Shown: positions 1-7,000 of the stretch, in pieces | Layout: each line of letters begins with the position of its first letter | Position numbering within the stretch: position 1 is the stretch's first letter | Origin: a virus | Strand: one strand, 5' to 3' | DNA length: 34,280 nucleotides | IMG/VR virus record: IMGVR_UViG_3300043803_000504 | Span: 1 to 34,280 of that record | Notes under the pieces: model-generated | What the model was told of the DNA's origin: nothing | The model's database searches: none | Seen by the model: the letters and a program-made list of their open reading frames with translations, nothing else | Translations under genes and position numbers: made by a program

Positions 1-1
1 C

Positions 2-793
2 GCTGCACGCCCGGCTAGTGCTTCTCGTCCAGCAGCCGCTCCTGCACGTCCAGCAGCAGCTCCTGTTCGTCCAGCTAGTTTTGCTCGTCCGGCTAGCGTT
101 GCTCGTCCGGCTAGTGCTTCTCGTCCGGCAGCCACTCCTGCCCGTCCGGCAGCAGCTCCTGCACGCCCAGCAGCAGCTCCTGCTCGTCCAGCTAGCTCTG
201 CCCGTCCGGCAGCCGCTCCTGCTCGTCCAGCAGCAGCTCCTGTTCGTCCGGCAGCAGCTCCTGCACGTCCAGCTAGTTTTGCTCGTCCGGCAGCTCCTGC
301 TCGTGGTGCGGCTGTCGGTCGCTCCATCCTTGGGGGCGCAATGACGTCTGACGTAAATTCGGTTCCGATGGGTCGTGGCGTAGCTATGAACGCTCGGCCA
401 ATAGATGCGCCTGTTCGTCGTTTGGCTATGAATGCCAAGCCACTGTCTTTACCGGGTCGCGGCAGTGGCTTGGGTGGCGGCAGGCAGAGCATCAGTGTCG
501 GCGGTATGCCACCCCCGCTTAGGGGCTCTGGCATGAAGAAATCCTTCATGGACAAGATTGATCGCTCGGGTCGTGGTGGGGCCGTGAATGCCCTTCCAGT
601 GAATCGTGGCGGTGGAATGACATCCGACGCCAATTCTGCTCCAATGGTTCGCAACTTCCGTCCGATAAAGGATGTTGATCTTGATCTTCCGATAATGAAG
701 GCCGGTGGTGTTGTTCGTGGTAGCGGTCTTGCCCGTAAGGGTGTCGGAATGGCTCTCGCAATGCGCGGTGTTGGTCGCGGAAAGATGGTATAA
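2..793 (+). CDS. Arg-Pro-Ala repeat, Gly/Arg-rich basic protein, 5' end outside window
   Basis: The frame is open from the left edge through the repeat tract to the stop at 791-793, so the ATG at 341 is probably internal. About 100 residues of RPA(A/S)-type units of 6-7 residues come first, followed by a Gly/Arg/Met-rich part in which MTSDVNS is echoed as MTSDANS and AMNARP as AMNAKP and AVNALP. The C-terminus (IKDVDL, MKAGGVVRG, GRGKMV) resembles the end of the next gene. Strongly basic and low in complexity; no catalytic domain or membrane segment is visible. Its place just upstream of the adaptor suggests a virion-associated or packaged DNA-binding protein, which is inference. The repeat tract also stays open in the +3 frame (from position 18), a composition artefact. 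Confidence 0.7.
   Translation, partial: AARPASASRPAAAPARPAAAPVRPASFARPASVARPASASRPAATPARPAAAPARPAAAPARPASSARPAAAPARPAAAPVRPAAAPARPASFARPAAPARGAAVGRSILGGAMTSDVNSVPMGRGVAMNARPIDAPVRRLAMNAKPLSLPGRGSGLGGGRQSISVGGMPPPLRGSGMKKSFMDKIDRSGRGGAVNALPVNRGGGMTSDANSAPMVRNFRPIKDVDLDLPIMKAGGVVRGSGLARKGVGMALAMRGVGRGKMV
8..301 (+). repeat. In-frame tandem repeat encoding 15 RPA(A/S) units
   Basis: Fifteen consecutive 18- or 21-base units begin with an Arg codon (mostly cgt) followed by ccg/cca and gct/gca. In the coding frame they read RPAAAPA, RPAAAPV, RPASFA, RPASAS and close variants. Units are arranged in a higher-order pattern: seven-residue AAAPA types alternate with six-residue ASFA/ASVA/ASAS types. 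All unit lengths are multiples of three, so copy-number change keeps the frame. The array enters from beyond the left edge, so the true copy number is unknown. Confidence 0.85.
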
Positions 794-794
794 C

Positions 795-1196
795 ATGGCA
801 AAAGACAAACCCACAAAAGAAGAGGCGGCGACAGGCGCAGCAGACATGATCTATGCGCTTAGTCAGGGCTTGGGCATGGGCACCCGTAGCCCCGGAAGGT
901 TTGTTGATCTTCTCGGCGGCACAGGACTTGCTGTTGCCGGTACAAATAGGGAGGGCCAGACAGGCGTCCTGATTGGCAACAAGTTTGTGCCGACAAGCCA
1001 GAATTACTACGAATCCCCGTACTCCCCCGGGGATTCATCGGATGATGAGGAAAAGCCTTCAGGCAAGCCGATCAAGGATGTTGACCTTCCGATAAAGGTT
1101 GGCAGCAGATTGAAGGCTTCTGGAATGAAGGCCGGTGGCCTTGTCCGTGGTGCCGGTAAGGCAGAACGCGGTCGCGGTCGCGGAAGGATGGTTTGA
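795..1196 (+). CDS. Small Gly/Arg-rich virion-associated protein with GGLV tail motif
   Basis: 133 residues. The start is the ATG one base after the previous stop (795), giving MAKDKPTKE. The N-terminal half is mixed and may fold (helix around ADMIYALSQG, then a Gly-rich FVDLLGGTG segment); an acidic serine linker (SSDDEEK) follows, then a basic tail with IKDVDLP, MKAGGLVRG and GRGRGRMV. The tail repeats that of the preceding gene (IKDVDLDLPIMKAGGVVRG, GRGKMV), pointing to partial duplication or tail swapping. Function unknown; position and composition suggest a minor capsid or packaged protein. Confidence 0.7.
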   Translation: MAKDKPTKEEAATGAADMIYALSQGLGMGTRSPGRFVDLLGGTGLAVAGTNREGQTGVLIGNKFVPTSQNYYESPYSPGDSSDDEEKPSGKPIKDVDLPIKVGSRLKASGMKAGGLVRGAGKAERGRGRGRMV

Positions 1197-1200
1197 GAAA

Positions 1201-1479
1201 ATGAAGTACACATACAGGAAGAAGATGGCGGAAGGTGGCAAGGTTGGCTACACCGCCAAGGAGCGCAAGGGTCTCCGTCGCCTCATCGAGGAGATGGCCG
1301 ATCCCTATGCCGGTGATGTGACGGGCGGTAGCTCTGTCACCATCATCAAGAAGAGCAAGAAGAAGATGGCTGCTGGCGGCATTGTGAATGCTCCCGCCCG
1401 CTCTCATCGTGACATGCGGGCTGGTGCCGGTAGCGGTGTCGGTCGGCTTCAGAAGACCAAAATCCAGCGGGGTCGCTAA
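1201..1479 (+). CDS. Small basic protein with AEGG and AAGG motifs
   Basis: 92 residues, starting at ATG 1201, four bases after the upstream TGA, giving MKYTYRKKMAEGG. A GGAAGG stretch about 14 bases upstream is a weak ribosome site, so coupling to the preceding gene is likely. It contains a predicted helix (TAKERKGLRRLIEEMADPY), a Lys-rich stretch (KKSKKKMAAGGIV) and an Arg/Gly tail. No known domain recognised. The repeated xGG(V/I) motif and high charge match its neighbours, so a virion-associated role is inferred. Confidence 0.65.
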   Translation: MKYTYRKKMAEGGKVGYTAKERKGLRRLIEEMADPYAGDVTGGSSVTIIKKSKKKMAAGGIVNAPARSHRDMRAGAGSGVGRLQKTKIQRGR

Positions 1480-1480
1480 A

Positions 1481-1648
1481 ATGCAGAAGCAGAACGCACG
1501 GCTCAAGGACCCGTCGGATGCCACCGTTGAAGGCGGCATGCGGCGCGGTGTAAACGTCGGGAACATGAAGATCCTGAAGAAGCCCATGAAGATGCGCGGC
1601 GGTGGTGCCGCGACGAAGGGTCTGAGGATCTCGGAGAAGCAGGGCTGA
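1481..1648 (+). CDS. Very small basic protein (55 aa) with MRGGGAATKG motif
   Basis: Starts at ATG 1481, one base after the upstream TAA, reading MQKQNARLKDPSD; ends two bases before the adaptor gene. Sequence is Lys/Arg/Gly-rich with KKPMKMRGGGAATKGLR near the C-terminus, the same type of Gly-pair motif as the three genes before it. No SD of its own is obvious, and tight spacing suggests coupled translation. Function unknown. Confidence 0.6.
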   Translation: MQKQNARLKDPSDATVEGGMRRGVNVGNMKILKKPMKMRGGGAATKGLRISEKQG

Positions 1649-1649
1649 T

Positions 1650-2294
1650 ATGGCCTTCACGTATGCACAGCTTGTAGATGCGATCCACGGCTACCTTCAG
1701 GTAGACTCGAATGGTATCTCGACTACCGATATGGACACGATCATTCGGCAGGCCGAGCAGCGCATCTACTATGACGTGCAGATCCCGGTCCTCAAGAAGA
1801 ACGTGACGGGCAACCTGACGGCGAACAATCGCTATCTCACGACCCCGACGGACTATCTGGCGACATACTCCATTGCCGTGAACAACAACGGCACATACGA
1901 GTATTTGCTCCCGAAGGAGGTTGCGTTTCTACGTGAAGCATACCCCTCCACCGCGACGACCGGTGTTCCCCGATACTACGCGATCTTCGACAACGATACT
2001 TTTTTGATCGCTCCTCCCCCGAACGCCGCCTACGAAGTCGAGCTTCACTACTTCTACGAACCGGACTCAATTGTTGACCAGCCAACCGGCACATGGCTCA
2101 GCGAAAACGCCGAAAATGCTCTACTGTACGGCTGCCTATTTGAGGCGTACACGTACCTCAAGGGCGAGCAGGATCTTATTGGCCTTTACGCCGGGAAGTA
2201 CAAGGAGTCGCTACAGGCGCTCAAGGTCATTGGCGAAGGCCGTAACCGTTCCGACACGTACAGAAATTCTGAACCCCGCATCACGCCGAACTGA
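1650..2294 (+). CDS. Head-tail adaptor (phage SU10 adaptor-like)
   Basis: 214 residues. The pattern is typical of the SU10-type adaptor family of podoviruses: AEQRIYYDVQIP near residue 35, a run reading RYLTTPTDYLATYSI, then LLPKEVAFLREAYP, TGVPRYYAIFDNDTFLIAPPP, a YEVELHYFYEP strand and the C-terminal helix SENAENALLYGCLFEAYTYL. In such phages the adaptor forms a ring under the portal and carries the nozzle and tail fibres. It lies where expected, downstream of presumed head genes. Its TGA overlaps the next ATG by one base (2294). Recognition is from memory of the family; a profile search would settle it. Confidence 0.8.
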   Translation: MAFTYAQLVDAIHGYLQVDSNGISTTDMDTIIRQAEQRIYYDVQIPVLKKNVTGNLTANNRYLTTPTDYLATYSIAVNNNGTYEYLLPKEVAFLREAYPSTATTGVPRYYAIFDNDTFLIAPPPNAAYEVELHYFYEPDSIVDQPTGTWLSENAENALLYGCLFEAYTYLKGEQDLIGLYAGKYKESLQALKVIGEGRNRSDTYRNSEPRITPN

Positions 2295-2578
2295 TGAACA
2301 ATGGATTTGGCTCCGTAGGAGCATTTGAGGTACGGACCACGCACGAGCGGGGTTTTACCGTTGAAGAGATTGCCGAAGACCTTCTGAACAAGCTCTTGTT
2401 CATTTCGTCGGAGGCCCACCCGGCAATACGAGATCAGGCGATGGCGTACAAGGACCGTATCCGTCCCGCGATCATTCACTACATGAAACAAGCTGTAAGG
2501 TCAGACCGTACAACTCTGGCGGCGCAGCTAGGCAAGCAAGGCCATAACGACATGGCCGAAATCATCAGGAGGCTCTAG
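2294..2578 (+). CDS. Conserved small phage protein next to adaptor, function unknown
   Basis: 94 residues, starting at the ATG that shares its A with the adaptor stop. The start reads MNNGFGSVGAFEVRTTHERGF, followed by helices EEIAEDLLNKLLFIS and a middle AHPAIRDQAMAYKDRIRPAI, ending SDRTTLAAQLGKQGHNDMAEIIRRL. I recognise this pattern as a small protein found next to SU10-type adaptor genes in environmental phages, without a known function. All-helical prediction, soluble, no membrane segment. Its stop TAG overlaps the next start (GTG) by one base, so the three genes are probably translationally coupled. Confidence 0.7.
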   Translation: MNNGFGSVGAFEVRTTHERGFTVEEIAEDLLNKLLFISSEAHPAIRDQAMAYKDRIRPAIIHYMKQAVRSDRTTLAAQLGKQGHNDMAEIIRRL

Positions 2579-3006
2579 TGGCAATTTCCACGGCTATGTG
2601 TACATCGTTCAAGTCGGAACTCATGTCCGCCTTGCACGACTTCGACAACCCGGGTGGCAACACCTTCAAGATCGCTCTCTATACCTCGTCCGCCACCCTT
2701 GGCGCTTCGACGACGGCGTATTCCACGTCAAACGAGATCACCGGCACAGGCTACAGTGCTGGCGGCAACACGCTAACATCGGTGTCTCCGACCACCTCCG
2801 GCACAACGGCCTATGTTGACTTTGCCGACACGACTTGGTCTTCTTCCACGATCACCGCCAACGGTGCCCTGATCTACAACGCCAATTCATCCAATGCGGC
2901 TGTTGTGACCTTGGCATTTGGTTCCGACAAGTCTTCGTCCAACGGCGACTTCGTGATCGTTTTCCCCACCGCCAACGCGACCGACGCCATCATCCGCATC
3001 GCCTAA
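2578..3006 (+). CDS. Conserved S/T-rich beta protein, probable virion structural protein
   Basis: 142 residues with a GTG start at 2578 overlapping the preceding TAG by one base. An N-terminal helix (CTSFKSELMSALHDF) is followed by a beta-rich, Ser/Thr-rich domain: FKIALYTSSATLGAST, GTGYSAGGNTLTSVSP, YVDFADTTWSSSTITANGALIYN, GDFVIVFPTANATDAIIRI. This pattern recurs in many environmental phages beside adaptor and tail genes, usually without an assigned role. No signal peptide or catalytic motif. A decoration or tail-attached protein is a reasonable guess, not shown by the sequence. Confidence 0.65.
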   Translation: MAISTAMCTSFKSELMSALHDFDNPGGNTFKIALYTSSATLGASTTAYSTSNEITGTGYSAGGNTLTSVSPTTSGTTAYVDFADTTWSSSTITANGALIYNANSSNAAVVTLAFGSDKSSSNGDFVIVFPTANATDAIIRIA

Positions 3007-3018
3007 TAAGGTATCGCC

Positions 3019-3987
3019 ATGGCCGACGCAATCGTCCCATTCCAAGGCTGGGGCTCGTTCGGCTGGGGCGAGGCCCCTTGGGGGTATTCCGGGATACTGG
3101 ACACCGGAGCGACAGGATCGCCCGGTAGCGTAACTGTATCTGGAAAGGCAAATGTAAATGTAAACGGTGTCTCAGCGACCGGCAGCGCTGGTAGCGTCGG
3201 GGTAATCGCTAGTGCCTTTGTGCCCGTCAGCGGCCTTCAGGCGACGGGTTCTGTTGGATCCGTAACGGTATCCGGCAAGGCAAACGTCCCGGTAACTGGC
3301 GTATCCGCGACGGGCGCGACTACAGCGCCGACCGTCTCTGGCAAGGCAAATGTTCCCGTTACCGGCCTTTCTGCCACCGGATCTTCCGGCAATGTAACTA
3401 TAACCGGCACGGCAAATGTCGGTGTTTCTGGCTCTCAGGCAACTGGTGCCGCAGGCACGGTAACGGTCCGCAGCGTCAATTACATATACGTGGTCGGCGT
3501 TGAGGCAACCGGAAGCCCGGGTTCTGTAACCGTCTCTGCCGACGCGAATGTCAGTGTCTCCGGTAGCCTTGCCACAGGAGGTGTCGGCACCCCAGAGATC
3601 CAGACAGACCAAGTGCTTAGCGTCACCGGAGTCTCTGGCACTACTGCCGTCGGCAGTGTTATAATCAAGGTGAACTCAAGCGTTACGGTCGAGGGTTCCA
3701 CGGCGTATGGATATGCCGAGGAAGTGACCGTAAACCTCGGAAAGACTGTATATCTGGTCGGTGTATCCGCCACCGGATATGTAAACAACGTGGCTTTGAT
3801 CTGGAGTCTTGTTGATACAGACCAGACTCCAGATTGGCAGGCGATCTCTGATGGGCAAAGCCCCGGATGGTCTTCTGTATCCACCCCGCAAACTCCCGGG
3901 TGGACCCCGGTTACAGATTCTCAGACCCCGGATTGGGGGCCGGTGAGCGACTCACAAACAACCACTTGGACGCAAATAGCGGCGTAG
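3019..3987 (+). CDS. Repeat-rich fibrous virion protein with GWG N-terminus and Trp repeats
   Basis: 322 residues. It begins with a Trp/Gly motif (GWGSFGWGEAPWGYSG) also seen in a related form in the 7001 gene. From about residue 30 to 265 it is built from roughly 23-25-residue beta repeats of the form V-x-V-x-G-V-S-A-T-G-x-x-G-S-V-T-V, several with SGKANV. The last 54 residues are five 11-residue Trp repeats (QTPDW, QSPGW, QTPGW, QTPDW, QTTTW). The beta repeats look like a fibre or decoration shaft. An AAGG stretch about 8 bases before the ATG is a moderate SD. Its place between presumed head-tail proteins and the large fibre gene supports a virion role; the exact role is unknown. Confidence 0.65.
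   Translation: MADAIVPFQGWGSFGWGEAPWGYSGILDTGATGSPGSVTVSGKANVNVNGVSATGSAGSVGVIASAFVPVSGLQATGSVGSVTVSGKANVPVTGVSATGATTAPTVSGKANVPVTGLSATGSSGNVTITGTANVGVSGSQATGAAGTVTVRSVNYIYVVGVEATGSPGSVTVSADANVSVSGSLATGGVGTPEIQTDQVLSVTGVSGTTAVGSVIIKVNSSVTVEGSTAYGYAEEVTVNLGKTVYLVGVSATGYVNNVALIWSLVDTDQTPDWQAISDGQSPGWSSVSTPQTPGWTPVTDSQTPDWGPVSDSQTTTWTQIAA
3823..3984 (+). repeat. Five 33-base coding repeats (11-residue QTPxW units)
   Basis: The 3' end of the preceding gene encodes QTPDWQAISDG, QSPGWSSVSTP, QTPGWTPVTDS, QTPDWGPVSDS and a final QTTTWTQIAA. The Trp is invariant at unit position 5. DNA copies differ at many third positions, so the protein pattern is conserved more than the DNA. Confidence 0.8.
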
Positions 3988-3991
3988 GCAC

Positions 3992-6421
3992 ATGGCATCA
4001 ACATACTCTCCCAATCTCCGTCTTGAACTCATTGGAACCGGCGAGCAGCAGGGTACGTGGGGTACAACCACGAACACCAACCTTGGCACCCTCCTTGAGG
4101 AGGCGATTGGCGGTTACGTCTCTGTTACGGTTTCCAACAGCGGCGACACAACCCTTTCCACCAACAACGGCTCTGCCGACCAGTCCCGTAATGCGGTCAT
4201 CAATCTAACCGGCACCATTACCGCCGCCCGCAATGTGATCTGCCCCGCGATTGAAAAGCTATACGTGGTGAAGAACGCCACGACCGGCGGATTCAGCGTG
4301 ACATTCAAGGTGTCTGGCCAGACCGGCGTTACCATCCCTAACGGCGAAACGTACTTCCTTTATGTAGACGGCATTGACGCCAATAAGATCGTCGGCAATG
4401 TGGCGTCCACAAATGCCACGAACACGTTTACCGAAAACCAGATTATCTCTGTCACAGACAACACCGATGCCGCCTTGCGCGTTACACAGCTTGGTACAGG
4501 TAATGCCATTCTGGTAGAGGATGAGACTAACCCCGACGCGACTCCGTTTGTAATCAACGGTGTTGGAGTAGTAACGAGCGGCGCAACATCTGCACCAGCA
4601 ATCGGCGGCAACCTGTTCAGGGCGAATCTCCTTGGTTCTGGCTCTTATTATGCTGCGGCGTTTGGTTATACTGCTCCAAGTACGCTTACCTCAATAGTGA
4701 CCTTAGTAAAAAGCCGTGGAGCAGATTGGTCAACGAGAGGGTCGGTAATACAAGATGATCGCCTTGGCGATATATCTTTTGTTGGTGATGACGGGACAAA
4801 CCTAACCTCCATTGGAGCAATCATTCGTGCTGCCGTTGATGGAACTCCGGGGACCGGAGATATGCCGGGGAGACTTGCATTCCTTACTACATCAGATGGC
4901 CTTGCTATCCCTACGGAGCGTATGCGGATTAACTCAAAAGGCAATGTAAATATCGGCGATGCCGCCGACCCCGGTTATGTCCTCCAGATCACCGGAAGCA
5001 CAAATATTACTGCCCTTATGGTTGGTTCAATAAGCGGAACCACGCTCACGATCACATCCGTATCCTCTGGCTCCATTTCGGTTGGTGATCGAGTGTTCCT
5101 TGGGACATCCGGCCTTGATTACAACACATACATAACCGCCCTCGGCACCGGCACTGGCGGCGTTGGCACCTATACGATCAACAACACTGCCACGGTCGCC
5201 AGCACGGCAATGTACTTTTCCGCTTCAAAAAACAGTACGATTAGCTTCGTTAATACCGACACGTCATTCGCCGCAAATCAGCCGATTGGCAGTATTGAGT
5301 GGTACGGATCAGATGCAGACACTCCCGGCGCTGGCGTTAAGGGGTACATTGCTACAATTTCCGAAAGCTTGACTCCAGATACAGCAATGCTGTTCGGAAC
5401 GTCCGACAATACAGCCAGCACACAGGCTGTTGAGCGCATGCGTATCGCGTCCGATGGCAAAGTCGGCATAGGAACTAAGGCGCCCGGAAATCTTTTGGAT
5501 GTAGGCGGAGCGGCACAGGCGACCACCTTTGAGGTTGGTAACGTATCCGACACGACTATCTCTCGCGTGTCTGCCGGTGTTATCGCGGTTGAAGGCGACA
5601 CGGTGGCAATGCTTACTGCGGCCCAAACTTTTGCGGGCCTCAAGACCTTCACCGGAGGAATTCAATCCACCGCGAATGCCATATATAACGTCCAGAACGC
5701 CAACACAAAGACTGTTGCCAATGCCGCCATCGGGGCGACGGGCTCGCAGTATATTGGGTGGAGCGCGACTGGCTCTGCGACCGCAGTTGGCCTCGGAAAC
5801 CAGTCTACTGGCACAGGTGGTGTATTCTACGAGGGGTACAAAGCCCGTGGCGGCGACACCACCACGATTACCGCAGCCGCAAGCGGCGATGACATACTTA
5901 CGATTCGCGGCTCCATCTACGACGGAGCCGCTTGGAGGTCATCGGCAAAAATTACCTTCAATGTTGACGCAGCCGTTTCTTCTGGTGATGCTCCGGGCGC
6001 GATAACATTCTCGACTACAAGCGATGGCGCGTCAAGCGTAACGGACAGGTTCAAGATTGATAGCAGCGGCGACTGCTTGGTCATTGGAACAAGCCTCCTT
6101 GGCTATGGCGCTGGCTCTGGTTCCAGCGTCACACAGGCCACCAGCAGGACAACCGGCGTTACAATAAATAACCCCGTTGGAAGGATTACGCTCGTCAGCG
6201 CGGCTGGATCGCCGACTTTTGCATCATTCACCGTGACCAACTCAACCGTTGGAACAAGCGACTTAATCGTCGTTAACCAAAGGACTGGAACAGACTTATA
6301 CGAAATCCACGTAACGGCGGTTTCTGCCGGATCCTTTAGGCTGTCCTTCCGGACTACCGGCGGAACGACAACGGAAACGCCAACATTCTCATTCGCTGTT
6401 ATCAGCGGCTCCATAACCTAA
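3992..6421 (+). CDS. Tail fibre-like protein
   Basis: 809 residues. The N-terminus (MASTYSPNLRLELIGTGEQ, GTWGTTTNTNLGTLLEEAI, then AARNVICPAIEKLYVVKN) is a conserved virion-attachment region I recognise from many environmental phage fibres. The middle contains two fibre blocks of the RMRI-S-x-G-x-V-x-IG type (residues about 311 and 483, the second with GKVGIGTKAPGNLLDVGG), separated by a Gly-rich module with GTGTGGVGTYTINN (about residues 345-408). The last 90 residues (NPVGRITLVSAAGS to FSFAVISGSIT) form a separate beta domain that often ends such fibres. No SH or GD catalytic dyad typical of an S74 chaperone was seen. Role: probably host recognition. The distal part is expected to vary quickly. 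Confidence 0.75.
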   Translation: MASTYSPNLRLELIGTGEQQGTWGTTTNTNLGTLLEEAIGGYVSVTVSNSGDTTLSTNNGSADQSRNAVINLTGTITAARNVICPAIEKLYVVKNATTGGFSVTFKVSGQTGVTIPNGETYFLYVDGIDANKIVGNVASTNATNTFTENQIISVTDNTDAALRVTQLGTGNAILVEDETNPDATPFVINGVGVVTSGATSAPAIGGNLFRANLLGSGSYYAAAFGYTAPSTLTSIVTLVKSRGADWSTRGSVIQDDRLGDISFVGDDGTNLTSIGAIIRAAVDGTPGTGDMPGRLAFLTTSDGLAIPTERMRINSKGNVNIGDAADPGYVLQITGSTNITALMVGSISGTTLTITSVSSGSISVGDRVFLGTSGLDYNTYITALGTGTGGVGTYTINNTATVASTAMYFSASKNSTISFVNTDTSFAANQPIGSIEWYGSDADTPGAGVKGYIATISESLTPDTAMLFGTSDNTASTQAVERMRIASDGKVGIGTKAPGNLLDVGGAAQATTFEVGNVSDTTISRVSAGVIAVEGDTVAMLTAAQTFAGLKTFTGGIQSTANAIYNVQNANTKTVANAAIGATGSQYIGWSATGSATAVGLGNQSTGTGGVFYEGYKARGGDTTTITAAASGDDILTIRGSIYDGAAWRSSAKITFNVDAAVSSGDAPGAITFSTTSDGASSVTDRFKIDSSGDCLVIGTSLLGYGAGSGSSVTQATSRTTGVTINNPVGRITLVSAAGSPTFASFTVTNSTVGTSDLIVVNQRTGTDLYEIHVTAVSAGSFRLSFRTTGGTTTETPTFSFAVISGSIT

Positions 6422-6430
6422 GAGGAATAT

Positions 6431-6631
6431 ATGTACCTTGCATTTGTCACCCACGACCTAAATCACAACACGCTTGAGGCGAATTGGCTTGAGCCCGTCG
6501 TCAACGAGTACGGCGAGGTTGTTTCGTTGAAATCCGTTCAGCGCCGCAACTACAGTCAGGATCAGAAGGCAGAGTTTGAGGCTGACTGTGGTGCTGGTTC
6601 CAACAAGTACACGCAAATGGCGGGCTGGTAA
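6431..6631 (+). CDS. Small conserved protein downstream of tail fibre
   Basis: 66 residues, starting at ATG 6431 after AGAGGA at 6421-6426, a fair but closely spaced SD. Sequence MYLAFVTHDLNHNTLEANWLEPVVNEYGEVVSLKSVQ, then RRNYSQDQKAEFEADCG, looks like a short beta protein with a C-terminal helix. Similar small proteins often follow fibre genes in environmental phages; no role is known to me. Two bases separate its stop from the next ATG. Confidence 0.6.
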   Translation: MYLAFVTHDLNHNTLEANWLEPVVNEYGEVVSLKSVQRRNYSQDQKAEFEADCGAGSNKYTQMAGW

Positions 6632-6633
6632 AA

Positions 6634-6990
6634 ATGATTGAGGAACTCGTCGCCCGGGTTTTCAAGACCCGCAATCAGGCCCATCTGGCCCACTGGAAAA
6701 CGAAGTCCTATGCCGAGCATAAGGCACTCGGGTCTTTCTACGACGATGTGATTGACACGCTTGACAAGCTGGTGGAGGCTTGTCAGGGATCGAAGGGCAT
6801 CATCGGCCACGTTGATCTTTCCTGCAAGGACGAATCCGTGGACATCATTAAGTGCCTTACGGAAGATGCAAACTGGATCTCGAAGAGCCGCACAAAGGTT
6901 GCTCACGGGGTCCCCGCAATCGAGAACATCATCGACGAACTCGTCGGCACATACCTCTCCACGCTATACAAGCTGAAGAACCTTTCATAG
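6634..6990 (+). CDS. DUF5856 protein, Dps/ferritin-like
   Basis: 118 residues. The N-terminal half (TRNQAHLAHWKTKSYAEHK, ALGSFYDDVIDTLDKLVEAC) matches DUF5856, a phage family resembling Dps. Residues H29, D44 and E48 have the 15 and 4 residue spacings of the Dps ferroxidase ligands, and an AHW motif (H20-W21) precedes them as in Dps, although H20-H29 is 9 rather than 12 residues (H17-H29 is 12). All helical. The C-terminal helix ends LYKLKNLS with no basic DNA-binding tail. Located between fibre and nozzle genes, so it could be virion-associated or made late in infection; metal binding is inferred only. Confidence 0.7.
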   Translation: MIEELVARVFKTRNQAHLAHWKTKSYAEHKALGSFYDDVIDTLDKLVEACQGSKGIIGHVDLSCKDESVDIIKCLTEDANWISKSRTKVAHGVPAIENIIDELVGTYLSTLYKLKNLS

Positions 6991-7000
6991 GGCGTTCTAG

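Noticed and set aside
8-301. CRISPR-like array at the left edge
   Set aside because: Units are contiguous 18- or 21-base coding repeats without spacers.
18-344. Leu/Gln/Val-rich open frame across the left repeat tract
   Set aside because: It is the third-frame reading of the RPA repeats; the second frame continues into a longer gene with normal codon use.
1072-1587. 171-residue minus-strand open frame
   Set aside because: Antisense to three plus-strand genes, no SD, low-complexity His/Arg/Leu composition.
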